Positions 33,575 to 45,472 of a DNA stretch of 64,000 bases are shown here, one piece after another (positions within the stretch are counted from its first letter, which is position 1; each line of letters opens with the position of its first letter). Made by a program: the position numbers and the translations under genes. The notes beneath the pieces are model-generated. The model was not told the DNA's origin. It saw nothing but the letters and a program-made list of their open reading frames with translations, and did not search any database. This DNA comes from Kondoa malvinella (lineage: Eukaryota; Basidiomycota; Agaricostilbomycetes; Agaricostilbales; Kondoaceae), in contig BCIM01000008.1 in NCBI GenBank assembly GCA_039545315.1, positions 558,001 through 622,000 of the forward strand, written 5' to 3'.

Positions 33575-34953
33575 TCAGGCAGGACCTTCTTCGTTGAAGC
33601 GCTTTTCGCGAAGTCGCCGCTGTATGTAGAACCAAAGGCCGACCAAGAAGAGCGAGAAGGCAAGAGTCGATCCGATAGAGATACCAAGAATCTGAGGTGT
33701 CGTGAGGCTTGGGCCACCAACATCTTGATTGCGTGAACGATCATCTGCATTGGGTGGATCGAGTGTAGCAGGACCGACGGATGAGGTTGAGTGCTCGAAG
33801 CATGTAGTTTCTTCTTCGTATGTTGTCAAGATTTGGGATGCCTTGGATAGTGTCCCTACAATAGAGTCTTAGAGCAAGCCAGAAGGATGTGACGGGACTG
33901 CATACCTTGCGAGTCTCGAACAACGAAAACAACCTGCTCCCCTGGACTGTTCTTGTTGACGTAGCCAAGATGAGAGTGACCAGGTGGTAATATGATCCGT
34001 GTCCAGGTCGGGCTCACTTGAAGCGAGACCACCATTACAGCTTCAAGGCCATTGTGAGACAACCGCCATCTAGCAAGATTAGGACTCACTATATGGACCA
34101 ACACCGCCTGCAATGTCGATGTCCACGACGTCGCACATACGCGCAATATTGACGCTGGTCTTTATAGAAATGAGAGGAGTTATTTTGATAGATAGACAAT
34201 TGGCACTGCCAGCTGTACATGAGGCAAATGTCACGAGCTAACCTCTAAGGCCGTATCGCACGAACTGACGTTGGATTGGATAGACGTATGACCAGCCGCC
34301 ATTTCTACCCCAGCCATCATTTGCATCGCTTGAATCGAAGAAGGTGAGGCTGGACAACGAGAGATCAGGTCACACTGCCGCTATGGAGCGCCGAGACGTA
34401 CAGTAGCCTGGTAGCGGCGGGTTCGAATATTTGAAATTGACCAGAGTACCCATATCGATCAAATGGCAAAGTTTGAGTGGATGCAGTGTTGTTGCCATCT
34501 ATCGGCACGACGAAGAGGATCATAGGCAGTAGAAGCTGTACGCCACCTGGACAATCAAAAAGGGTGCACAATTCAGTACGAGCGGAAGCATCCAGTGCAG
34601 AACCCACGATACGGAGTGATACCATCTGTAGATCCAAGATGTCAGTGCGAGAAATACAGCTTTAAGCGAGAACATTGACATACAGCGGTTGGTAGAGCAT
34701 GCTCTTAATGAGTCGACATCCTCGCTTTCAGGCCAGCCATAGCTCAATTCCCTGTTGTTGGGGACAGAAGGGATGTCAGACAGCAAAATGTTCCGGCGGC
34801 TTCGATCACTCCGCACCTAATGACCTCTTGTTCCACGACAGGTGTTCCGATGGCAGAGGTGGAGGCAGCTAAACAGGTCCAGGCAAGTAGTTGATTGTTA
34901 AACAGTAGAAAGAACGCCCACAAGGCACACCAGGTGAATTTTGGGTATGGCAT
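33575..34953 (-). CDS. Putative secreted-domain single-pass membrane protein, unknown function
   Basis: Family not recognised. ATG at 34953 starts a signal-peptide-like sequence (KFTWCALWAFFLLFNNQLLA). Extracellular-looking exons follow: ELSYGWPESEDVDSLRACST, DPQMVSLRIVGSALDAS, LFDCPGGVQLLLPMILFVVP, TLTFFDSSDANDGWGRNGGW, a segment with IDIAGGVGPYSESLARWRLS-like sequence, and VSLQVSPTWTRIILPPGHSH with GYVNKNSPGEQVVFVVRDSQ. The last exon has a Ser/Pro linker, one TM helix (ILGISIGSTLAFSLFLVGLW) and a short basic tail (FYIQRRLREKRFNEEGPA) with the stop at 33575. The layout is a type I membrane protein with a beta-rich ectodomain. About six introns. It lies between the two copies of the duplicated segment. 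Confidence 0.65.
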
Positions 34954-35815
34954 TGTATTTTGGCTGTAAGACGAGAAGAGTTGGCGTAAATGAATGCAAA
35001 TTCTGTCGGGAATTGGGATGATTGAGAATAAGAGATGTCTTGAGGACCAAGTATGCTGATAGGGCGTGAAAAGTACGACTGACGAATTAAGCAGCAAGAA
35101 GCAACCCCCAAAAAAAGGGAAAGCAAACATGGGGCAAAGTAGGGTGCTTGACGACTTGACCCACGGAACATCGCCTCGTTCCGGCCAAGTTCTGTCAGCG
35201 CAATCGTACACGGTAGTAATCGAGTGTAGGCTTCATTGCCAGCCCGATCCATGATCAGTCGATGTGCTACCAGTGCATACATAGAGGTTTGAGTGAGAAA
35301 ACTCTCGATCCCAAAAGCAGACTGTATAAGAGCAAGGTAAAGAGAACGACTGTGTCAAGGACCGGATGGACATTAATATTCAGCTCCAGTGCAAGGCTGC
35401 ATCGCATCAGAGCTTTGGAGCAGGTGCATGGATAAGAGAGAACGCTGCCCCACAGAGCTGAGGCGGCTCGCGAGTCCGTGAATTAGGTAAAGATGAGACA
35501 AGATGAATACTGTGACGGACACTTCTGTAATCGACTGTAAGAACTCTGTGAGAGCTTTGTGAAGTGCACATTTCTGCCCATGATCAGATAAGCGAGCAGA
35601 CACAGAGGGCCGGCGCCGACATCAATAGATTGAACGCGGATCATTGGCAGGTGACACAGAGTGCCGCTTTGCGCAAGTATCGCTTGATTTCAGGGTATGC
35701 AGTCTTGCGAGACCATGTAGAGTATGACGTCTGGTGTTGCCCACTTTGTGTTGTGACGAGTCAACGCAAGAAGGCTTCAGAAGGTCATTCCACAACAGCG
35801 TCCTAGACCAACCCA
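34954..35815. other. Divergent intergenic region
   Basis: 862 bp between the membrane-protein gene and the R-SNARE gene, transcribed outward. Open frames on both strands overlap one another and carry no motif. I see no RNA gene. It presumably contains two promoters. Confidence 0.45.
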
Positions 35816-36777
35816 ATGTCGCTTCTACACGCTGTGGTCTCTCGCGGCGCTACGATATTAGCCGAACATGGCGCTGGAGAAGACGAAGGCAGCTATTCAT
35901 CAGGTACTTCTTCCCGTCATCAAGCTTGTTTGCGAGATCTGATGCATTGCTCCTCAAAGCTGTGGAGACTATCCTTTCTCGCATTCCACCCAACAGCAGC
36001 AAGTTGACGTATGGTCAGCCTCTCTCGTGCATCGTAGCAATAAGGGCCTTGGTCTGACGGCCTGGCAAACAGCGGCGGATCAACATCTCTTTCACTACAT
36101 ACGGGACTCTATGGATGTCACAGTCCTCTGTATGGCAGATGACTCGTTAGGGAGACGAATGCCCTTCGGTATGGCTTTCCTCCTCGGCACAGACATGAAA
36201 GCTCATCATCTCCCAACAGCCTTTCTTGCTGAACTGCAAAAGGAATTCCTGAGCAATTATTCCAGTGCAGATATAGCGGACGCGCCTCCATACGGAATGA
36301 ATGCATTTGGTTCAACGATCTCTCAGCTTATGCGCAAGTATGAGACTACCCCGCCTAACGATGCCATCCGAGAAGCTCAAGCTGAAATATCTAATGTCAA
36401 GGTCAGGCGACGCAGCTAGGTAATCAGCATCGTGCTGATCCACGGACGCCTTGCGCTGACAGGATATCATGGTCAAGAACGTAGAACAGATCTTGTCGAG
36501 AGGCGAACGGCTGGACCTATTGATCGACAAGACGGACGGTCTATCAACGCAGGCCAAGCAGTTCAGGAAACGTTCAGCAGCCGTGAGAAGGAAGTACTGG
36601 TGGAGGAATGTCAAGCTGCTGGCGTTAGGCGGATTCGCGTGCGTCTCACAAGTCGATCTTTAGCGAGACGCTAATAGTTTGACTGGACCATTCCACAGGA
36701 TTTTGGTTCTTATATATCTACTCATAGCTTCATTCTGTGGAGCGGGCATGCAGCATTGCAGGGCACATTCGGCTTAA
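35816..36777 (+). CDS. VAMP7-type longin R-SNARE
   Basis: Vesicle SNARE for endosome/vacuole fusion. ATG at 35816. The longin domain starts MSLLHAVVSRGATILAEHGA. After an intron with an AAG acceptor (35959) it continues AVETILSRIPPNSSKLTY, then AADQHLFHYIRDSMDVTVLC, then RMPFAFLAELQKEFLSNY. The intron inside RMPF/AFLAE is stop-free and in frame, so an unspliced reading shows a false insertion. The SNARE motif follows (DIMVKNVEQILSRGERLDLL, IDKTDGLSTQAKQFRKRS), with the zero-layer Arg in SRGERL. The juxtamembrane WWRNVK and a C-terminal TM anchor (ILVLIYLLIASFCGAG) lead to the TAA at 36775-36777. Five introns. All domain boundaries match VAMP7 proteins. Confidence 0.93.
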
Positions 36778-37059
36778 GGCATCTTCAGGACAGTACTTCT
36801 TGTAAATCATTGTAAAGGCTCATGTCTTAATGCTAGGGTATCCTCATGCCATATGTATCTTATAGCAATCTCAACTATTCCGTCCACCCTCTGCTGTGTG
36901 ATATGCAACACGTGAAGTTTCCCGCCTGAAGTCTTGCTTTGCTACAATGCAATAATACGAGACTTGGCCTCCTCGTATGCATTAGACTTTTAACTCTTGA
37001 ATCGCCGTTCCCACAGCCACACTGACGATTTCATCCTCTCAGCAGAAGGGGAGAAGCAA

Positions 37060-38690
37060 AGTCACTTGTAAAGACACTCGATCATACAATTTGCATTTAC
37101 ATCCCCAAACTAGATACGACCCATATACTTTTACAATACAGCATTATGCATACGATACATCCCCGTCAATCCCACCCGCTTGTTCAGATAGCCCAAAACA
37201 AATGTCGCCAAAGCATCTGGAACACACTGAAGTCAGCCTGAGTGAAAGCATAGAGAGCAGACGAGGCCAGAGGGTAGTGAGGGTAGAGCGAAAGGGAATT
37301 TTAAACTGGATCGAGCCCGTTCAATCAAAACTTCTCTGTTGTAGACCATTCAAGCACTATCGAGGTAATCGCGCACTGTTACTCAAACATACACTCGACC
37401 TCGCCATCCGAAGGCCCGGCGTTTGCACGATCAGAGGAAATGAGGCCCTCTGAACCGCTCAGCCCTGACTGCCCAATATGTCCTGTCCTTTCCCTCTCGG
37501 CGACAAGAGGTAGTCGGACAGAGTCTATTGTTTACGCAATGCTTATCCGACAATGTATNCTTGCAGGCGTCGATTACAGTACCAGACGGTCGCAACCAGG
37601 TATGCAGGAGCCAGGTGGTTTGGTTGCCTCCACGCCGCATAGTCCGGTTGTAACAGTAGAAGATATGACGGTTGGAGCGATTGCAGAGAGTATTCAGGAT
37701 AGGAGAGCTGATACAAGAGCTGAGCAAGAGCTGAGCAAGGAAAGGAGTGTCGGAAGTCCGAGTCATGACTACTTTCTTTCGAAGAACGAAGGAAGAAGTC
37801 GATGGTCAGGATGAAGAAGAGAAGCAATTGATGAGCGCCTTTTTATGCCCTCAGTGGCTGAACAACAAGAGTATCTTGACTGCCTAGAAGGCTTAACATT
37901 CCAGGGCGTGCCTCGATGGAACAGAAATGCGCAGAGATCAGACCACGGTCACAGGGCCCTGGGCACAATGTTTGGAGGGGAACAGCACACATAGCGCTTG
38001 GGTCAAGCAGACTTAGATTATCTTGCCTCGAGTATATCGCGATACGCATTAGAGCGACTTGGGAGACTTCGCGAGGAACGCGTTGTGCGCCCGCTTCCAT
38101 TCAAATGCCAGATGCGGCTTCAGTTTCACACGCTAGGTATTGCAAGCCATTGCCGTAACGCCTTGCCCAAGTCGAAGCTTCAAAAGTTTGGACACGCGTC
38201 ATTTTGCTCCACGACAGCCTGGCAGCCAGATTTACTGTTGCAGTACAGCTCTGCCATTACTTGCAGCGTCGGTTCAGGCCTTCCTCGACATACTGGTTCG
38301 CGGTCTGAGTCAAGCAAGACCTCTTCACTTCCGAGCTTCTCGCTAAAAAGTCTCCGTTATTCTCGTTCCATTGCACACCCTCCCTTCCTATTCAGCTACA
38401 ATCCATTAGACTTCGCTTCGAATGCATGAGGTGCACAGTCTGGGGCAGACTGTGCCCAGTCATGCAAACTTGTGCCGAGCTGAGCCGCTTGTTGTGAGCC
38501 TTTCAAGGCAGACTGACTCTCTTCTTGCTTCCATTTCATTCGGTTTCCTCTTTCCCCTCTCTCTGTCTCTCTCTCCTCAGGCTCGCGTTGCTTTCTTGTT
38601 ATATCTCCTGTCTGCTGGTCAGATTCAGTCAGAGCTCCTTTACGATGTCTACCTCACCTTCTACCGAGCGCGCCATTCTCAATGGTCTAC
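37060..38690. repeat. Segmental duplication, copy B (direct repeat of 31661-33220)
   Basis: Copy B begins 283 bp after the R-SNARE stop. Its core (about 37396-38261) is nearly identical to copy A at a constant offset of 5401. The single ambiguous base of the window, N at 37559, lies inside this core. The right part has diverged and includes a pyrimidine-rich stretch at about 38548-38578 that copy A lacks. Copy B ends within exon 1 of the hypothetical gene at 38645, so the duplicated unit includes that gene's promoter and start. The 282 bp before it (36778-37059) hold nothing recognised. Confidence 0.85.
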
Positions 38691-41071
38691 CGACCTTGGC
38701 TCTTGCCAGGAATCCTCTAGTCACAGCTGCGATAATGGAAGCTCGAAACGATGCTAGCCCTGCTACCTTGCCTGCTCTTTTAGAACGCGTTATGGTCTAC
38801 CACAAAGTCGCAACAACTGCCAAATCTTACGGTCGCCTCGTCTCATTCTATGAAAACGTTCGTGGCATCGAATATCGCGCTTTCATACTCTTCTGACCGA
38901 AGATGCAGCCTGTCAACTGGCTTGACCTGTTTGACCTGATAGAATAGTCATACAGTACTCTGCACGCGTATGCTCCGGTACCCGAGGTCAGTCATTCTCT
39001 CTTTGTCCGCGACAGGCACTCATCGGTCTTGATAGTCCATCAAAGACGTATACCGCTCAAAGATCAAGGAATCGTCAATCGAAGCTAGCCAGCGTACATA
39101 CAAGTCATTCTTTTATACTCCGAACGCCACTTATAGCTATCGCAGATCAAGGCTTCGCTTCTTCTTCGCGCGCTCAGGCATCAGCCTCATCTTGCCCTCG
39201 ACCCTCAACGCCTGGTACACCAGTCATTCGCGAACACAAACGCAGATCCCCTACTCTGACTTCTCCCACTGTCTTCGCGCCAGCTTGCAGCGATGAAGAT
39301 GACGAAATTGCTGTCAGTACGAATAAACCCATGGCTTCGGACTCCGAGGATGAAGAATACATGGCAGACATACAAGGCGTCGTGCCCAGTCACTCAGACA
39401 GTGGAACAGATACAGAAGATAGCAGCTCCTTCTTCCATATCGATGAGCGCAAGCGTGATTTTCTGCATCCAACGCATGATGTATTGATGTCTAGCTCTTC
39501 AGAAACGGACTCTGAGAGCTCCGAGACTGATGAATCTACATCTATCTTCGTCAGTGGCTCCTCTCTCTGTATCGTTTGCTGTGCTGACATTGGCTTCAGT
39601 CTGACACTGAGTCCGTGATTCTGTCGCAAGAAGATGCTGCAAGAGACGTTGTCGCGGATCAACAGACTGTCATTCATGAAGAAGCTGCTCAGGCGGACAG
39701 AGATGTACCTATCCTGGTAAGCCAATCGTCGCGAAGTCATGAACAAAGCTGACGCTGCCAACAGGACACCGGCCTCGTACCTACCTCCATGCACCTAGAC
39801 CTACATCTGGATGCGTCTGTCAGCTGTAAGTGTTACTTGCGTTAGCTCGAAAGCGAGCTTGCTCTGACCTTCGTACAGGGATGGATACGGACGCTGCTCG
39901 CTCAAATCCTTACACTGCAAACGTAAGCTTGGCCTGGATCTGACTTTTCAGCCTGCTAATGCGTTTATAGTCTGGCTTGGCCAAGCGACGAAGAGCACCT
40001 CAAGTTAACCTTGAGCACGAAGCAATTCAGTCTGGTGAGGTGAGTACAGTGTTGGACACCATTGTCAAGGCTCATCTCGCTGGGTAGAAACGCACTATCG
40101 CATCTCTACCACGTCGAGCGTTATCGGCTGTCATTAGAATGGCTCGGCCTGCTCGTCAGCCTACTCCTACCCAGTCATCTCGCCATGATCGAATTGCGCT
40201 CGCAGGGATGGCTGAACCTGAGGCAAAGACAGTCAATGAAGATGATGCCCGTCCATCCAAGAGTGAGTGAGCTGGCCCTCCTTTATCCCATTGCTCATCA
40301 TGTCCGTAGGACGTCGGTGTCAACTACTCCAGAGCGGGAAGTACACCAAGTACGGCTTGCGGCTGGCTGCTATGTATGTCTTGTGCTTTGCTTCGGGCTG
40401 CTCTTCTCATATCTGTATATATAGCGGGTGAAGTGCCGGAGTTGCCTTTGGCGCATACCAACACGCTGTGCCGTATGTATTTGGTACTGGCTCTGTTGCA
40501 GTTGTGTGAGTACAGTCCTATGTGAGCAAGACTTTTAGCTGATCCTAACTGCAGTCCTGCTGCTCAGATGCCAGGTATGGGTGGATATCTTCCCAAGGGA
40601 TCGAGTGCGTCTCAGTATGCGTCTCAGTATGTCCGCGTCCGTTGCTATCTTTCACACACTGAAGTCTATCTTTAGGCTCAACGCGCCATCAAGCCTATCT
40701 ATGCTCAAGGCTATCGAGGCTGCGGCAGATGCTTCTTTTCAAATTGCCCTTGATGGCGCGATTCACGAACTGAACGTGTACGCATTCCTGTCAGCTGCTA
40801 CTATTGAACTTACACTGTTGTAGTCGCCGACAACTTCTTCCTGTCATAGTAGAGGCAGATGGTCGTCTGCCACCGGCCGGGTTTCTGGAAACAGCAGTCG
40901 CATTACCTCCGTTGCTGGTCGAACTTTTTCACAAAGCATACAATGAAGTTCCCGCTGTACGTATCCTCCGCTTCAAATCAGACCAAGCTGATCTTGTTTT
41001 AGTTCGCAATGGCGGTTAGAGGAACTGCGGCTGTAGCGGTATTCCGGGCTGCTCTTCAGGCTGGTCTGTAG
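38645..41071 (+). CDS. Hypothetical acidic, Ser-rich protein, many exons
   Basis: Family not recognised. ATG at 38645 follows a pyrimidine-rich stretch (MSTSPSTERAILNGLPTLAL). The N-terminal exon looks helical (TLPALLERVMVYHKVATTAK). A long middle region is rich in Ser, Asp and Glu (MASDSEDEEYMADIQGVVPS, SSSETDSESSETDESTS) with short exons linked by GT-AG junctions, then a basic stretch (KRTIASLPRRALSAVIRMAR). The C-terminal exons are LSMLKAIEAAADASFQIALD, GAIHELNV, RRQLLPVIVEADGRLPPAGF, LETAVALPPLLVELFHKAYN and FAMAVRGTAAVAVFRAALQA, with TAG at 41069-41071. About ten introns; several middle exon edges are uncertain. The acidic/basic alternation suggests a nuclear or chromatin protein, but that is only a guess. 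Confidence 0.55.
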
Positions 41072-41610
41072 CATTAGCCAAGCCCTATCTTCTGCCTGAT
41101 GTAGAACCTTCTGTCTTTGAAGCTGGGACACTTGTATTGTTAGCTCTTCATAATCATTTATAGTCAATGCACGCTTTGCCGCTCTAGTCGCTCTTCTGTG
41201 CGGTTCTATTCCTTCCTTAACTGCAGAGCAGTGGTAATCAGGTCGTGACAATTCATGTTGGTAGTCATCCATGCGAAAGTACATTGTTTCGATTGCATCC
41301 GCTCTCAGTCGACAGCTGGACATAAAGGTTCAGCAATAAGCGACGCGCTGATCAAATCAATGTACCTTGATGTCAGAATACCAATGGGCTGCTGTTCGTC
41401 GCTATGAGTTGTTTGGCAAGTTCTTCTTGGGATCGCTTCTCTCTATGCTAGCACATCCGTCAGATTGCTGCAACAGGACAGAGAAAGCAGTAGACTCACC
41501 TCGATCACAGGTATATAGGTAGCTATCACCAGCATACACAGCCTACGTGTCACGATTGCTTCTTGCGCTTGCGGTGTTGTTCGGCTGACAGCGTAGGGCG
41601 TCAATGGTTT
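41072..41610. other. Gap with a possible small minus-strand coding segment
   Basis: 539 bp between convergent genes. A minus-strand segment reads IVTRRLCMLVIATYIPVIE before a good donor (GTGAGT) and resumes after TTGCAG with QSDGCASIERSDPKKNLPNN and a stop near 41402. It could be a small membrane protein or an alternative 3' end of the GPI3 gene. No family was recognised, so it is not called as a gene. Confidence 0.3.
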
Positions 41611-43468
41611 TCATACCTCTGTACAGCTGTTGAAGGCCGTCGCTATTGCTGTATGTCTTCGGCATGATTGTCGCACAGCTATAAGATAGCGATTAGCGGT
41701 CAATCTGTCTTGGGGCCGATCGCATACCACTTTGTATCCTTTCTGGTCGAAATTTGCCGCGACATCGATATTGATGGCTGGCCAAAAGAATTCCAGCACA
41801 GCCAGGAAAAGAAAGTCGACCGCTATGACCATGCACATAATCTTGCCAAAGACCGCTCCGCAGCCATAGTATCTGCCAGCAATCAGATCGTGTCCGGATG
41901 CAATCAGAGACGGCTTACCTGCTCCAGCGTTCGATGATGTCAGCTTGAGGCGCAAGCAAAGCGTTCCCATAGATGATCTCCGTTCTTTTAGCTACATCTT
42001 GCCAAGTGTACATCTCTTTGACTCTCGCATGTGTAGTAGCTGGATCGTGCTGTCCGGAATCGACATGGTGTATAGCATGTGTGATAGCTCGAACCACATC
42101 TGCATTGTCTTCAGCGACACACCAGAAACGAGAATGTGACATACCGGTAACATCGGGTTCAGCCAATTCGATCAAGTCGTCTGGTAAAACTTCTGGAACA
42201 CCGCCCACCCTCGTGCTGACTATGAAAAGTCCACAACAAGCAGCTTCGAGCAGGCCAATACCGAACGCTTCAGTCAAAGCGGTGTTGAGGAAAATGTGGC
42301 CTTTCTTCAGAACCTGGAAGCATGATGGGAATGTAATCGAGAGCGCTGTACGAGGGAATGGCCTACGTCCTTGACATCATCGTGCCTCACTGTCCCCAAC
42401 AAGTCTACTCTACCGGCTAGTAAAGTCTGATGTCGCTCGCGCATTTGCTCCAATTCAATCATCTTGGGTCCATCTCCTCCTACTCAACATCAGAAATGAT
42501 CTAGAGTTGTCGAAGAGCGTACCGATTATAAAGCGAACATTTGGAAATGCAGCGCAAATTTCAGGCATGGCGCCGATGAGCAGATCAATGCCTTTGCGAT
42601 AGACCAATCGACTCATGCATACGATGACGACTATTTGCGGTGTTAGCACCAGCACGATGCAGTGTAAGAGAGCCTACTCTCGTCAAGATCTGCAAAATTG
42701 GCTGGATCTGGACTGAATTCTGTCGCTACTACGGCTGATGGTATCACGTGCGTGATCTTTGGGTCTAATGCTGCTCTGATGACGGTATTTTCTCGCCTGT
42801 ATATACATAAGAACAAGCTTTGAAAAGAAAATCAGACACACCCAGTATGACTGACACAAATCACAGCCTCTATATCGCTCAAGCAACCCTTGAGCATCTT
42901 GTTACCCCACATCTCGCCGAAACCTCCCAATCCCAGCAAAGAATGATCCGTAAAGACAGCTTTGAGACCCATTGTTCGTGCATGAAGGACTGCCTCTAAG
43001 CCCAGTGCACTGAGCGCAACATGCGCATGAACAATTTGGACACGTTCTCGAATAAAGATTTGCCTCAGTAGCGGGAAAGCGAGGAAGAGCTGAGGCAAAG
43101 TGGCATGCATTGCCGCTGGTGGAATGACGCGAAAAGGAACATGATAGACTTTCAGTCCTTGTGATAGATAGCGAGCAGAGTGCCGACTGGGAGGATGGGC
43201 ATGTGTGATGATGACTACCTAAACGAGAATGAAAATTGTCCGAAACAAAGACATGGGCGGACGGACTTTGTGACCTCTTTGAATGAGAGTTTGTGCGAGA
43301 ATGTAGATGTGGCTCTCTACGCCGCCAACTTTAGGGAAGAAGTAGTCGCACACCATGCTTTTTCGGCGTATAGAGTCAGAAAAGTTTGGATCATGAAATG
43401 CATGATAGAACGAACGCAATGCGCAGGAGAGGCTCTACGGCTGATTTGGAGGACGCCGTAGGCGCCAT
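41611..43468 (-). CDS. GPI3: GPI3/PIG-A, catalytic subunit of GPI GlcNAc-transferase
   Basis: ER-membrane glycosyltransferase (GT4) that adds GlcNAc to phosphatidylinositol, the first step of GPI-anchor synthesis. ATG at 43468 ([18 protein letters not shown]); an intron with an AAG acceptor (43358) joins it to [20 protein letters not shown]. Conserved blocks follow: [148 protein letters not shown] and [13 protein letters not shown]. The catalytic [14 protein letters not shown] block is intact. The C-terminal TM helix is [19 protein letters not shown]. The end is uncertain: an unspliced frame stops at 41611, but a good intron near 41660-41710 would end it slightly earlier. Confidence 0.93.
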
Positions 43469-43608
43469 AGAGCAGCTCAAGTGACTTGTGGGCCCACTAC
43501 GAGGTTTCACTTCGGCGAAGTTACCGCAAGTCGAAGAAAATTTCAGCTCGTCGAGACATCTCTTCTCCTCGTCCACGAGAACCTCTCCAAGTCTTCAAAT
43601 CCTTCATT

Positions 43609-44204
43609 ATGCCTGTCGTGCGTGCTGCTAGATACCTTGAATAGCGTCAGACTGACCTCATCTCGCATTTCCAGCCAGTGGAATCCGGCACATTCAGTAA
43701 ATTGTCCTCGCTCTGGCATAAGATACCCTAGGAGCTCATCTGTGTGATCAGAACGCTTCGTTGAAGTTGGTCGCGTCGTTCGCATCAACTCTGGCGCCAA
43801 CGAGGGCAAGCTCGCTACTATCGTCGAGATCATTGACCACAACCGAGTGAGCATGCATGCAGCACATGTTCAGGAATGCCTCTGACTCGCATTGGGTGAC
43901 ACAGGCTCTCGTCGATGGACCATGCACCGGCGTAGCCAGACAAGCCATCGCATACCGCAACACCGTCCTCACTCCTTACGTCCTCAAAAAGCTCACTCGA
44001 GGAGCCAGATCACCAGTCGTCAAGAAGGTGTGGGAGGCTGCCGGTGTGACTGAGAAGTGGGAGAACTCTGCTTGGGCGAAAAAGATTGAACTGGCGAAAA
44101 AGAGAAGGAGCACGTCCGACTTTGATCGCTTCAACGTTGCTCTACTCAAGAAGCAGAGACGGAGGGCACTTGGCAAAGCTGTCAAAGGCGCCAAGAGCTC
44201 TTAG
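43609..44204 (+). CDS. RPL14: 60S ribosomal protein L14
   Basis: Large-subunit cytosolic ribosomal protein eL14. The first exon is only MPVV plus one base (ATG at 43609). A ~130-nt intron, longer than most here, leads to [20 protein letters not shown] and [11 protein letters not shown], and a second intron to [60 protein letters not shown] and [20 protein letters not shown], ending KGAKSS with TAG. Length (~135 residues) and the basic tail match fungal L14. A tiny first exon with a longer first intron is common for ribosomal protein genes. It diverges from GPI3 with 140 bp between the ATGs. Confidence 0.94.
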
Positions 44205-44429
44205 GGAGTTGAGGGAGATGTGATAGGCAGGGATTTTGGATACGGGCAAGTCTTCAAGCGCAGTTTTACCTTTTGGACTCTAGCACAGCATTTCGGAACC
44301 CTGCAATCGATCTCATGTAGTCGTCGCAAGTCTGGTCAACTGTTCGATACGGCCGCAAGCATGTCTTCTTCAAAGTTTTCGTGGTATACCCTGTCAAGCG
44401 ATTCTCTTCTCCATTTCGATTCTGTTCGG

Positions 44430-44850
44430 CAGCCATCCCATCACCAACGGCTTCCCTGTCAGCTGTCATGTTGATCGACAACGCTGCTCTTGGCGGTTTC
44501 GTTGATGTACTCTGCCGGTCAAGGCCTAGGGCCCTACTTCTCTCATACTCGTGTGCTTGTCTCTCGCTAGCTAGCTGCTGCTCTTGCTTGTTGATCTTGA
44601 TGGGACACCTCCGCTGTTCTACAGCTATCCAGCCTTCATTTCGTGTCCCGCACTCCGCCCTGTTCTTTTCACGGATTCCTTGCTACCGTTGTGATCCATA
44701 ACAGATGACACCTGCTGATAGCTTTAGATTCTAATTGGAAGCAGAGCGTCTGTAATATCGGACGTCAATTTCGATGGCCCCAATTTCACCCCAAGAACCG
44801 TCATTAGGTCAGCTATAGCAAGAAGTCGGGAGGAAGCTGACTTTTGGAGA
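44430..44850 (+). repeat. Diverged tandem duplication, left copy
   Basis: Collinear with 45473-45900, about 1.04 kb downstream in the same orientation. Shared anchors: CCATCACCAA near the start, TTTCG(T/C)(T/C)GATG, a CTAGCTG...CTCTTG(C/T)TTGTT block, a 21-nt identical stretch (44704-44724) and GAAGCTGACTT near the end. Between anchors the copies differ widely. After the identical stretch this copy reads AGATTCTAA, a stop in the frame left open in the right copy. Confidence 0.65.
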
Positions 44851-45472
44851 CGCTTCAGAGGTATGCGCAAGTCATTCAACTTCCCCTCATCTTGGGAGCT
44901 TTGCACCAGATCATCATCTGGCTTTGTTCTTTCAATGCTCTTCCATTTCAGGTTCATTGCGTTAACAAAGCTGTGCCGAATCGATTCAGGGACAATCCTG
45001 TTACCCGCGACGAACGGTGCCTTCACTCGATTAATGCACGCGTGCTCCAGCCCTCGCTGAGGCTGTAGACCAGCTCGGGTGTGCATCCGGAGGAGCGAAC
45101 AACTTCATCTCAAAAGCTGATCCACCTTTTCTTGTGTCCTTCACTGTATCTTAGCCTCTCAGGCACAATCAGCCTCATTGTCATTGGAGCTTAATTATTG
45201 CTTGATCACAACGAAAGTCGTCCGTCGACAATCCAGAACAAACTTGCAGCGTCAAGTATAATGTGCTGGCTTCATCCGTAGTAAGTTGCTGCCTGCTACC
45301 CCGAGCCCGCGCAGCCTTGGAGGTTCAGCGCAGACGACGCAGAAGCAGGAGAAAGGCACCTGCTGCGATCTCAAAGCGGTGGAAAGAGGTTTAAACCTCG
45401 GGTACATGTCGTCTGCGCGATCGGCTTGTTTGTTGTCGTTTCATTGGTCTGCGTTGCTCTGTATCGTTTCCG

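Noticed and set aside
38548..38578. Pyrimidine-rich stretch read as a microsatellite
   Set aside because: CT-rich tracts just before a start codon are ordinary fungal promoter elements; the repeat is irregular.
31661..38690. Retrotransposon or LTR interpretation of the two similar segments
   Set aside because: No terminal inverted repeats, TG...CA ends, target-site duplications, primer-binding site or polymerase frames were seen; the copies differ most at their ends, opposite to LTR behaviour.
44724..45086. 120-codon minus-strand frame
   Set aside because: It overlaps the tandem-duplicated segment, has no partner frame in the second copy and no recognisable domain.
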